From NCBI RefSeq assembly GCF_004365355.1, contig NZ_SODP01000002.1:399531-463530 (forward strand): a stretch of 64,000 nt of DNA, in the 5' to 3' direction. The position numbers were made by a program, and so were the translations under genes. The stretch comes from Kribbella pratensis (lineage in GTDB: Bacteria; Actinomycetota; Actinomycetes; Propionibacteriales; Kribbellaceae). Position 1 is the stretch's first letter; each line of letters begins with the position of its first letter. Under the pieces are notes generated by a model. It made no database searches. It was not told the DNA's origin and worked only from the letters and a program-made list of their open reading frames with translations. Shown in pieces: positions 56,970 to 64,000 of the stretch.

Positions 56970-57968
56970 TCAGCGCGCGAGAGCCGGCGCGTGCCCGAAT
57001 GCCGGTACCAGGGACGGATCGACGAAGACGGTGATGCGGGAGACTCTGGCCCCGATCAACGTCAGGACCTGAACTCCGTACGCCTCGTAGCGGCCGTCGT
57101 GGGTGCGCTGATAGATCACGAAGGCGGGCTGCCCGTTGGCGGCCGTCGGCACGATTCGCCATTGCTGCCGGTGCAGCAGAACATGATCGGCCAGGAAACC
57201 GACGACTGCTCGCCTGCCGGTGAACCAGGTAGGGACGGGCGGCATTTCCAGCTCGACATCCGCCCGTAGGAGGTTCACGAGCGCGTCGGCATCGGCGCGG
57301 TCGAACGCGTCCACGTACCGCGCGAGGAGCTCGCGCCGCGATTCCTCCGCCGGCTCGGCCAGGTCGTCCTGGACGGGCCCCGCCGTTGCCAGCTGCGCCC
57401 GGGCGCGACGCAGCGCGCTGTCGACAGCGGCGGTCGTCGTCCCGAGCATCTCCGCGACCTCGGCCGATCGGAACGACAGCACGTCGCGCAGCGTCAGCAC
57501 AGCTCGCTGCCGGGCGGGCAGGAGTTGAAGCGCGGCGACGAACGCGAGCCGGACGCTACTCTTCCCCTCCACGATCGCCGCTGGGTCTTCACCACCGAAC
57601 AGCGCGTCGGGCGCGGGCTGGAGCCACGGAACCGAGGGGTCGCCCGGCGCGAGCTCGACCCTGTGATCGTCCGACGGCGCACCCAGACCCGACGGCAGCG
57701 GACGTCGTGAGCGTGTCTCGAGGGCGGTCAGACAAGCCATGGTGGCGATCTTGTACAGCCATCGCCGTACCGAAGAACGCCCCTCGAACCGGTCGAACCC
57801 GCGCCACGCCCGCAGATAGGTTTCCTGCACCAGGTCCTCGGCGTCATGGATCGAGCCGAGAATCCGGTAGCAATGCGCGAGCAGTTCTCGTCTGAAGGGC
57901 TCAACCGCGGCGGCGAAGCCCCCGTCCGGTGGCATTCCGGTGTCTGCCTGGGTCGCTGTGAGACTCAC
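56970..57968 (-). CDS. ECF sigma factor with SnoaL-like domain, second copy
   Basis: A 332-residue paralogue of the factor at 51756. Region 2: FRRELLAHCYRILGSIHDAEDLVQETYLRAWRGFDRFEGRSSVRRWLYKIAT (part). Region 4: LPARQRAVLTLRDVLSFRSAEVAEMLGTTTAAVDSALRRARAQL (part). SnoaL domain with YVDAFDRADADALVNLLRADVELEMPPVPTWFTG and TAANGQPAF. GGAGG lies about 9 bp before the GTG start; an ATG 12 codons earlier is an alternative. Upstream of two SDR genes on the same strand. Confidence 0.91.
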   Translation of the reverse strand: MSLTATQADTGMPPDGGFAAAVEPFRRELLAHCYRILGSIHDAEDLVQETYLRAWRGFDRFEGRSSVRRWLYKIATMACLTALETRSRRPLPSGLGAPSDDHRVELAPGDPSVPWLQPAPDALFGGEDPAAIVEGKSSVRLAFVAALQLLPARQRAVLTLRDVLSFRSAEVAEMLGTTTAAVDSALRRARAQLATAGPVQDDLAEPAEESRRELLARYVDAFDRADADALVNLLRADVELEMPPVPTWFTGRRAVVGFLADHVLLHRQQWRIVPTAANGQPAFVIYQRTHDGRYEAYGVQVLTLIGARVSRITVFVDPSLVPAFGHAPALAR

Positions 57969-58118
57969 TGTGGATGTCCTCCGGTCTGGCGTCGCGCGGA
58001 TCACGCTGATCAGGTTCGGTCGAAGGTCATGACCCCCGCTGAGCTCGAAAACCGTCGTTGCGTGGGAGTGACCCCGGTCACAGCGCGGCTCCCCCGACCA
58101 CCGCGCGGACGGAAGAAG

Positions 58119-58135
58119 ACGTCTGCGGCAGACGT
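58119..58135. promoter_or_regulatory. Inverted repeat upstream of the LysR gene
   Basis: ACGTCTG-CGG-CAGACGT, perfect 7-bp arms, 45 bp before the LysR start. Possible LysR site or mRNA hairpin. Confidence 0.5.
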
Positions 58136-58180
58136 TGTAGCGATCAGGACGGACGGCTGCAGACGGCAGGAGTCGGGATC

Positions 58181-59056
58181 ATGGAAGTTCGCCAGCTCGA
58201 GTTCTTTGTCGCTGTCGCGGAGGAGTTGCACTTCGGCCGCGCCGCGGAACGGCTACACATCGGGCAGCCGGCAGTCAGCCAGCAGGTCGCGCGCCTGGAG
58301 CGTGAGCTCGGTGTCCAGCTCTTCGATCGCACGACCCGCCGGGTCAAGCTGACGGCGGCCGGCGGACGGCTGTTGCCGGAGGCACAAGCCACGCTGGCAG
58401 CCTTCGGGCGGCTGCGGTCCGCGGTTGCCGAGCCCGTCGCGGAAATCACCGGTCCGCTCAGGCTCGGGACGAGCCAGGGGTTGGGAGATCGCCTCGACCG
58501 CGTCCTCGACTCGATCGCGACGCTGGCACCACAGGTCGATGTCCGGCTCGTCAGCCTGCCGTCCGCGGATCGTCTCGACGCACTGCGGCGCGGTGAGCTC
58601 GATGCCGCCTTCGTTCGGCCCGCGGCGCACGTCCCCGGCCTGGACACTGTTGCGGTCTGGAACGAGACCCTCGTGGCCGCGCTGCCGGCCACCCACGTGG
58701 CCGCGGCGCGCTCGCTCGTAACCCTCACCGATCTGGCGAGTACGCCGCTCAGACTGAGCCCGCGGGCGGCGAATCCTGGGCTCTACGACTTCGTCACCGG
58801 CCTTCTTCAGCAATCCGGCGTCGAACCGCCAGGAGGTCCGGCAATCGGATCGGTGTACGACGCACTCGCCGAGATCGGTGCCGGACCACCTGCCTGGACC
58901 GTCCTGTACTCCTCGGCGGCCGAGCGGTTGCGCGTCAACCGGATCGCCTTCCGGCGATTGGACGTCCCGGCCTTGCAGACCCTGATCGCGACCGCTCCCG
59001 GCCCGCCGGCTCCCACGGTCCGGCTCCTGCTGGACAGCTGCCTTGCCGCCGCCTGA
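58181..59056 (+). CDS. LysR-family transcriptional regulator
   Basis: A 291-residue LTTR. HTH at residues 1-60: MEVRQLEFFVAVAEELHFGRAAERLHIGQPAVSQQVARLERELGVQLFDRTTRRVKLTAAG (part). Then a periplasmic-binding-like ligand domain (GPLRLGTSQGLGDRLD, RLDALRRGELDAAFVRP). AGGAG lies 8 bp before the ATG. Divergent from the sigma-factor gene and 129 bp before the MDR gene at 59186, either of which might be controlled by it. Confidence 0.93.
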   Translation: MEVRQLEFFVAVAEELHFGRAAERLHIGQPAVSQQVARLERELGVQLFDRTTRRVKLTAAGGRLLPEAQATLAAFGRLRSAVAEPVAEITGPLRLGTSQGLGDRLDRVLDSIATLAPQVDVRLVSLPSADRLDALRRGELDAAFVRPAAHVPGLDTVAVWNETLVAALPATHVAAARSLVTLTDLASTPLRLSPRAANPGLYDFVTGLLQQSGVEPPGGPAIGSVYDALAEIGAGPPAWTVLYSSAAERLRVNRIAFRRLDVPALQTLIATAPGPPAPTVRLLLDSCLAAA

Positions 59057-59185
59057 CTGCCCGCTGCAGGCTCCCAGACGGCTCGGTCCGAGCTTCGTCA
59101 ACGATGGTGATTCATGCCGATCGGTGATGAGTGCACATGGCGGAGTCGCCTTGTTGGCGGCGTACTCACGGCCTGAGATGGACCC

Positions 59186-60091
59186 ATGAAAGCACTCGTG
59201 AACACGCCCACAGGCCTCGTCGTCCAGACCGTCGCCGACCCGGTGCCGGCGCCCGACCAGGCGCTGATCGCCGTACGATCGTTCTCCGTCAACCGCGGCG
59301 AACTCGACCTGCTCGCGGCCCGCACCGAGGACTGGCGGCCGGGACAAGACATTGCCGGGGTGGTGGTGGAACCGGCCGCGGACGGATCCGGACCAGCGGC
59401 AGGAGCGAGGGTCGTCGCCCTCGCCGAGACCAGTGGCTGGGCCGAACTCGCCGCGGTATCCACGGCCCGCTTGGCCGAGCTGCCCGACACCGTGGACATC
59501 GAGCACGCCGCCGCGCTGCCGTTGGCCGGTCGGGCCGCGTTGAACACCTTGCGCATCGGTGGCAACTTGGTGGGCAAGAAGGTTCTTGTCACCGGCGCAA
59601 CCGGTGGCGTCGGTCAGCTCCAGGTCCAGCTCGCAGTCCTCGCCGGCGGCGAGGTCACCGCGGTCGGCCGTGGCGAAGCCGCGGAGCTTCTGGTCAAATA
59701 CGGCGCAAGCTCTGTCGTACCGGCTGTCTCGCAGGCCAACGGTCTGTTCGATCTGATCACGGAGTCGATCGGCGGTGAGTTCCTCGAAGCGGCCGTCACA
59801 AAGGTCGCACCGGGTGGCACGGTGGTGGTCTTCGGCGCGAGCAGTCGCGGCAAGGCGTCCATCAACCTCTACGATTTCATCGGTCACGAGGGCGCACGCC
59901 TGGTCAGCTACCTTTCGTACGCGGACCCCTCTCCGGTCAACGCCGACCTACGAACACTTGCCGACCTTGTCGCCGCAGGATCCCTCCAGCCAGCCGTAGG
60001 GTTCCAGGCCGGGTGGGACCAGATAGACCGAGCCCTCGACGGGCTCCGCAACCGCACGTTCCACGGCAAAGCAGTGCTCACGATCCCCTGA
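59186..60091 (+). CDS. Zinc-independent MDR oxidoreductase
   Basis: A 301-residue MDR protein: MKALVNTPTGLVVQTVADPVPAPDQALIAVRSFSVNRGELDLLAAR (part), GQDIAGVVVEPAADGSGPAAGARVV, AAALPLAGRAALNTL, and the NADPH motif KVLVTGATGGVGQLQVQLAVLAGGEVTAVGRGE (part). No zinc ligands. Somewhat shorter than the usual 320 or so. It lies between the LysR gene and a small hypothetical gene (29 bp downstream), with which it may be co-transcribed. One of five MDR-type reductases in the window. Confidence 0.91.
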   Translation: MKALVNTPTGLVVQTVADPVPAPDQALIAVRSFSVNRGELDLLAARTEDWRPGQDIAGVVVEPAADGSGPAAGARVVALAETSGWAELAAVSTARLAELPDTVDIEHAAALPLAGRAALNTLRIGGNLVGKKVLVTGATGGVGQLQVQLAVLAGGEVTAVGRGEAAELLVKYGASSVVPAVSQANGLFDLITESIGGEFLEAAVTKVAPGGTVVVFGASSRGKASINLYDFIGHEGARLVSYLSYADPSPVNADLRTLADLVAAGSLQPAVGFQAGWDQIDRALDGLRNRTFHGKAVLTIP

Positions 60092-60120
60092 AAGCCCAGC
60101 TCAGCAGGAATGGAGTTTGC

Positions 60121-60567
60121 ATGGTGAGCGTCAGTGTCGAAAAGCCCGAGGAGACCGAGCGACGCCTCCGCCGGGTCCTCGCGGCGGCGGAGTTCGTCGT
60201 ACATCCGGGAGCCTGGTACTTCGAGGAATCGCCGCTGACAGCTCCTCCGCAGCTGACCGGACGCGAGCTCGCCGTCGTACGGGACGAGGAGGTCTGGAGC
60301 GCTCTCGTGCCATGGTCGGGAGCCGCCCGCGAGGCAGAGGTCTTCGGGGTGTTCTCGTTCCACTTTTCGGCGGACCTCGACAACAGCGGGTTCGTCGGAT
60401 GGCTTGCCACCGCACTCAAACGCGAACTGGGGACGGGAGTGTTCGTCGTCTGCGGCAGCAACAGCAGGCGTGGAGGGATCTTCGACTATTGGGGCTGCCC
60501 GACAGACCTGCTCCCCAAGGCCGCGCAGGTCGTGGAGGCGCTCCGCCCCAACACGCCGCCGCGCTGA
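60121..60567 (+). CDS. Conserved-looking hypothetical protein
   Basis: A 148-residue soluble alpha/beta protein: VSVEKPEETERRLRRVLAAAEFVVHPGAWYFEESPL at the start, ELAVVRDEEVWSALVPWSG and GTGVFVVCGSNSRRGGIFDYWGCPTDLLP near the end. It resembles an actinobacterial domain of unknown function, but I cannot name it with certainty. GGAG lies about 6 bp before the ATG. Same strand as and 29 bp after the MDR gene. Confidence 0.75.
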   Translation: MVSVSVEKPEETERRLRRVLAAAEFVVHPGAWYFEESPLTAPPQLTGRELAVVRDEEVWSALVPWSGAAREAEVFGVFSFHFSADLDNSGFVGWLATALKRELGTGVFVVCGSNSRRGGIFDYWGCPTDLLPKAAQVVEALRPNTPPR

Positions 60568-60629
60568 GCAGCCCCATGCAGCGCGATCATCGGAATCGGC
60601 CGGCCGGCGGGAGCGCCGATACTCATGAG

Positions 60630-61643
60630 GTGGATGTTCTGAGCGACGCGATTGTTGCCGTGCGGACTGGCCGGCCGCACTCGATTCGGCACGAGTTGTT
60701 CGCGCCGTGGGGGATGCATTTCCCATCAGGCGAGGGCGCAGGCTTCCACGTCGTACTTCGGGGCTCGTGTTGGCTGATCCCGGCAGAGGGGCCACCGATC
60801 GCGCTGAAGGCCGGCGATGTGGCACTCGTCGGCGGCGAGCTCGCCCATGGGATCGCCGATAGCCCGACGTCACGTCTGGTGGAATTCCAGCTCGGCGACA
60901 GCGATACGCCGTACCGCGAGATCCGGCACGAAGGTTCCGGTCCAAGCACGGTGATCTTGTGCGGCGCGTATCTGCTGGACCGGACACGGATCCACCCTGT
61001 GCTGTCCGAGCTGCCGCCCGTCGTCCACCTGCCGGCGTACTCCGGAAGGCATCCGTCGGTCCACGCAGTCGTCGAGTTACTGGCTGATGAGCTGGATCGA
61101 CCGCAACCTGGCATGGACGCCATCGTGCCGTCGTTGCTCGACACGCTGCTGCTCTACATTGTGCGGGCCTGGCTGGACGAGAGATCGCACGACGAGAGCA
61201 CGGCAGGGTGGATCGCAGCACTGAGCGATCCGGCGATCACCTCGGCGTTGTCCGCCATCCATCACGACGTGACCCATCCATGGACGGTCGAAGAACTTGG
61301 GCAGAGAGCGGGTCTGTCGCGGGCGGCGTTCGCCCGGCGGTTCACGACGTTGATCGGGCAACCGCCGCTCGCGTACCTGACCTGGTGGCGGATGATCACG
61401 GCCGCCCGGCTGCTGCGGGAGTCCGATGTCCCTTTGCGCGTCGTGGCAAGACAGGCTGGATACAGCTCCGAGATCGCCTTCGCCGCCGCGTTCAAGCGAG
61501 AGCACGGCGTCAGCCCCGGCCGATACCGGCGTCCCTCGTCCAAGGATGTTGCCGCGGGCCACCAAAGTTCAGATCCGGCGGAAGACGATCGCTTCGTTGT
61601 CGCGGACGATCGAGCATGGAGTCTCTTGATCGAACGCTCCTAG
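60630..61643 (+). CDS. AraC-family regulator with cupin sensor
   Basis: A 337-residue AraC regulator. Cupin domain at residues 1-180: VDVLSDAIVAVRTGRPH, WGMHFPSGEGAGFHVVLRGSCWLIP, GDVALVGGELAHGIAD. Then two HTH motifs (TVEELGQRAGLSRAAFARRFTTLIGQPPLAYLTWWRM, LRVVARQAGYSSEIAFAAAFKREHGVSPGRYRR, shown in part). I chose the GTG giving the family start VDVLSD; an ATG at 60576 would add 18 residues. It is followed by a quinone reductase and an NAD(P)-binding protein on the same strand, the likely targets. Confidence 0.91.
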   Translation: MDVLSDAIVAVRTGRPHSIRHELFAPWGMHFPSGEGAGFHVVLRGSCWLIPAEGPPIALKAGDVALVGGELAHGIADSPTSRLVEFQLGDSDTPYREIRHEGSGPSTVILCGAYLLDRTRIHPVLSELPPVVHLPAYSGRHPSVHAVVELLADELDRPQPGMDAIVPSLLDTLLLYIVRAWLDERSHDESTAGWIAALSDPAITSALSAIHHDVTHPWTVEELGQRAGLSRAAFARRFTTLIGQPPLAYLTWWRMITAARLLRESDVPLRVVARQAGYSSEIAFAAAFKREHGVSPGRYRRPSSKDVAAGHQSSDPAEDDRFVVADDRAWSLLIERS

Positions 61644-61703
61644 CCTGAAGGAGCGCCGCCCGGTTCGCGTCGTACCGGGCCACACGATCAAAGGGAGTCA
61701 GGC

Positions 61704-62702
61704 ATGACGAAGGCAGTGCGCTTCGACGAGCTCGGTGGGCCGGAGGTGCTCCGGCTGGAAGAGCTGAAGCTCGAGGAGCCCGCCCACGGCGAGGTCCGGA
61801 TCCGCGTCGACGCGATCGGCCTGAATCGGGCCGAATCCAATTTCCGTTCGGGCACCTACGTCTATCCGCCCAACCTGCCGGGCTCGGGGCTCGGCTACGA
61901 GGCCGCCGGAGTGGTCGATGCGGTCGGCGACGGGGTCGACGAGTTCGCGGTCGGCGACGCGGTCAGCGCCGCGCCGACGTTCCTGATGACCGACTACGGC
62001 ACGTACGGCGATGCGGTCATTCTGCCCGCCCACGCCCTGGTGCACCGTCCGGCCGAGGTCGATGCGGTGACCGGAGCCGCCATGTGGATGGCCTACACGA
62101 CCGCGTACGGGCTGCTGGTCGAATTCGGCCGAGTCAATCCGGGCGACACCGTACTCATCAATGCGGCATCGAGCAGCGTCGGCCTCGCCTCGATCCAGGT
62201 CGCCAACCACCTCGGCGCCATCCCGATCGCCACCACTCGCACTCACGCCAAGAAGCAACGGCTGCTGGACGCCGGCGCGGCCCATGTCATCGCCACCGAG
62301 GAGGAGGACCTCGTCGCGGAAGTTCATGGCCTGACGGGTGGCCGGGGTGTGGAGTTGGCCATCGACGCCATCATGGGCCCGGCGGTCACGACTCTCATCC
62401 AAACGGTCGCGCCGGACGGAAGCCTGTTGTTCTACGGCTGGCTGGATCCGACGCCGGCGCCGATGCCCATCGCCGCTGACTTCCGTGGCCGCAATATTCG
62501 GACCTACGCGTTCACCGAGGTCACGATCGAAGATCCAGCCCGGCTCCGCCGCGCCAAGCACTTCGTCAATGCCGGTGTGCGAGCGGGCACGCTCCGGCCC
62601 GTGATCGACCGCACCTTCGACCTGACCGACGTCGTCGCGGCTCATCGCCACCTGGAGTCCAACGCCCAGTTCGGCAAGATCGTCCTCACGGTCGAGCACT
62701 AG
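61704..62702 (+). CDS. Zinc-independent alcohol dehydrogenase / quinone reductase (MDR)
   Basis: A 332-residue MDR: VRFDELGGPEVLRLEELKLEEPAHGEVRIRVDAIGLNRAESNFRSGTYVYPPNLPGSGLGYEAAGVV (part), then the NADPH region DTVLINAASSSVGLASIQVANHLGAIPIATTRTHAKK (part) and GGRGVELAIDAIMGPAVTTL. GGGAG lies 7 bp before the ATG. AraC-type regulator 60 bp upstream and an NAD(P)-binding reductase 2 bp downstream form one cassette. Confidence 0.93.
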   Translation: MTKAVRFDELGGPEVLRLEELKLEEPAHGEVRIRVDAIGLNRAESNFRSGTYVYPPNLPGSGLGYEAAGVVDAVGDGVDEFAVGDAVSAAPTFLMTDYGTYGDAVILPAHALVHRPAEVDAVTGAAMWMAYTTAYGLLVEFGRVNPGDTVLINAASSSVGLASIQVANHLGAIPIATTRTHAKKQRLLDAGAAHVIATEEEDLVAEVHGLTGGRGVELAIDAIMGPAVTTLIQTVAPDGSLLFYGWLDPTPAPMPIAADFRGRNIRTYAFTEVTIEDPARLRRAKHFVNAGVRAGTLRPVIDRTFDLTDVVAAHRHLESNAQFGKIVLTVEH

Positions 62703-62704
62703 GC

Positions 62705-63436
62705 GTGCGACCGATGCATGAGGACGTCGTCGCTCCGGCTGGACTGAGAGTCACGATCCTCGGGGCCAACGGTCCCACCGGCCGACTGCTCACCGAACAG
62801 GCACTGGCGGCGAAGTGTGACGTCGTCGCCTTGACCAGGCGCCCGAAAGAGTTTCCGATCGCGCATCCGAACCTGGTGGTTGCCGGAGGCGACGTCCGCG
62901 ATCCGACGGCCGTCGACACCGTCGTCGATGGCAGCGACGCTGTGCTGTCGGTGCTCGGGACACCGTTCACCAAGGGCAAAGTCGAGGTCTACTCAGAGGG
63001 CGGCCGGAACACCCTCGATGCGATGAAGCGGTTCGGTACGACGCGACTCGTCGTCGTCACCTCCGGCGCCGTCACGGATCGGCCTGAACCGACCGGCGGA
63101 TTTCTGTTCAACCGAGTGCTTCAGCCCTATGTCACGCGGGTCATCGGCAAAACGGTTTACGACGACATGCGCCGGCTGGAGGACCTCGTGGCAGCCAGCG
63201 ATGTCGACTGGACCGTGTTGCGCCCTTCAGGGCTCTTCGAACTGCCGCGGGTGACGGACTACTCCCTCACCGAAGAGCACGGACCGGGACGGTTCACCTC
63301 GCGCCGGGATCTGGCAGCCGCCATGCTGCAGCAAGTCTCGGACGACCGGTTCGTGCGGAAGGTGGCCCACGTGATCACCACAGCAGACAACCCGAACATG
63401 CTGTCGCTGATCTGGCGCGAGGCCCGGAAGAAGTAG
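62705..63436 (+). CDS. NAD(P)H-binding protein (SDR5/NmrA-like)
   Basis: A 243-residue atypical SDR: VTILGANGPTGRLLTEQAL at about residues 16-34, ALTRRPKEF, VVAGGDVRDPTAVDTVVDGSDAVLSVLG and VVVTSGAVTDR; end similar to BVR-B/flavin reductase-like proteins (RRLEDLVAASDVDWTVLRPSGL). The start may be the GTG at 62705 or the ATG at 62714, both directly after the MDR stop, so translation is probably coupled. Confidence 0.9.
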   Translation: MRPMHEDVVAPAGLRVTILGANGPTGRLLTEQALAAKCDVVALTRRPKEFPIAHPNLVVAGGDVRDPTAVDTVVDGSDAVLSVLGTPFTKGKVEVYSEGGRNTLDAMKRFGTTRLVVVTSGAVTDRPEPTGGFLFNRVLQPYVTRVIGKTVYDDMRRLEDLVAASDVDWTVLRPSGLFELPRVTDYSLTEEHGPGRFTSRRDLAAAMLQQVSDDRFVRKVAHVITTADNPNMLSLIWREARKK

Positions 63437-63485
63437 CACCTGGCCGCCGTCGACGTAAGGCCGGCGGGCTGATCGTCGGTAAGAT

Positions 63486-63495
63486 CATACGTATG
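63486..63495. promoter_or_regulatory. Palindrome over the FadR-type gene start
   Basis: CATACGTATG, a perfect 10-bp palindrome containing the ATG start codon at 63493; candidate autoregulatory site. Confidence 0.5.
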
Positions 63496-64000
63496 GCAAG
63501 GGACTCGATTCCGGCATCCGGGCTGATTCCGCGACGTCTGCCCGCGGGTCGGCTCGGGGTTTCGGTCGTCGCCGAGCTGGTGGACCTGATTGTGACGGGC
63601 CGGTTGCAGGAGGGCGACCTGCTGCCTCCGGAAGCGCCACTGAGCGAGCATTTCGGTGTGAGCCGGACGGTGTTGCGTGAGTCGGTGAAACGGCTCGAGG
63701 AGAAAGGGCTGGTCACCGTCTCGCAGGGTCGCGGCACCCAGGTGCGAGCACCGGGGTACTGGAACATGCTGGACCCGGTGGTGCTGTCGGCACTGATCGA
63801 CAACGACGAGAGCCTGGGTGTCCTCGACGAGTTGACCGTGGTGCGTGCGAGTCTCGAGTCAGCGATGGCCGGAGCGGTCGCCGGAGCCCACAACGCCGAC
63901 GAGCTCCGCCGGCTGGAGAACGCGTTGACGGCGATGCGGGAGAGTGAATCCGAGACGGACTCGTTCCGGCAGGCCGACGTGATCTTCCACTATGCCGTCA
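63493..64000 (+). CDS. GntR/FadR-family regulator, cut by window edge
   Basis: The first 169 codons of a FadR-type regulator. The winged helix is at residues about 20-85: LGVSVVAELVDLIVTGRLQEGDLLPPEAPLSEHFGVSRTVLRESVKRLEEKGLVTVSQGRGTQV (part). The FCD ligand domain begins at about 110 (LGVLDELTVVRASLESAMAGAVAGAHNADELRRLENAL, part) and is incomplete. Targets lie beyond the window. A palindrome overlaps the start codon. Confidence 0.92.
   Translation, partial: MARDSIPASGLIPRRLPAGRLGVSVVAELVDLIVTGRLQEGDLLPPEAPLSEHFGVSRTVLRESVKRLEEKGLVTVSQGRGTQVRAPGYWNMLDPVVLSALIDNDESLGVLDELTVVRASLESAMAGAVAGAHNADELRRLENALTAMRESESETDSFRQADVIFHYAV

Noticed and set aside
58253..59887. 544-residue minus-strand frame
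   Set aside because: Antisense to the LysR and MDR genes, which have clear domains and ribosome sites.

Overview
The window is high-GC actinobacterial DNA. A long myo-inositol catabolism operon, an NAD-specific giant glutamate dehydrogenase, SnoaL-type ECF sigma factors and many TetR/ArsR/MarR/HxlR regulators together suggest a soil actinomycete of the Kribbella/Nocardioidaceae kind. That placement is inference from gene content and was not checked against any database.

Region 1 (1-12,970). A minus-strand operon of eleven genes, mostly joined by overlapping stop/start codons, encodes inositol uptake and breakdown: IolG-like dehydrogenase, two IolE/IolI-like TIM barrels, IolC, a Cgl0159-type aldolase, IolB, IolD, an ABC importer (binding protein, permease, ATPase) and the first codons of another gene. 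A divergent GntR/UTRA regulator probably controls it. The Cgl0159-type protein is very unusual: about 530 residues of tandem xDPT / DSPFA repeats precede the enzyme domain.

Region 2 (12,972-22,780). Giant NAD-glutamate dehydrogenase; a five-gene, fully overlapped redox operon (Ser-rich membrane peptide, ApbE, ferric-reductase-like haem protein, NuoF-like protein, ferredoxin); then a divergent MarR/NmrA pair with two palindromic operators.

Region 3 (about 22.6-46.7 kb) may be a non-conjugative genomic island. Its left edge is the 3' end of the complete nmrA-type gene. Its right edge is a second copy of that 3' end, directly after an intact tyrosine integrase, and a 25-bp identical core is present at both edges. 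The cargo is mostly regulator-plus-oxidoreductase or regulator-plus-hydrolase cassettes, with a GH87-like alpha-glucanase, a PLP decarboxylase and a SLAC1/TDT membrane protein. It also contains three broken genes (FxLYD lipoprotein, GIY-YIG nuclease, LuxR/AAA regulator). Next to it (46.8-47.6 kb) lies a scar of a second element: a deleted integrase copy, a third nmrA tail and one small basic protein gene.

Region 4 (47.6-64 kb). More small regulatory cassettes: TetR with a quinol monooxygenase/PEP-mutase operon, SRPBCC-ArsR with an MFS exporter, ArsR with a quinone oxidoreductase, PhzF, two SDRs, two paralogous SnoaL-ECF sigma factors, LysR, AraC with a quinone oxidoreductase and an NAD(P)-binding protein, and a truncated FadR-type regulator at the window edge. 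Most regulators have a visible inverted repeat beside their own gene and often a second copy at a plausible target, so several small regulons can be read directly from the sequence.

I saw no rRNA, tRNA or CRISPR array by eye; a covariance-model scan was not possible.
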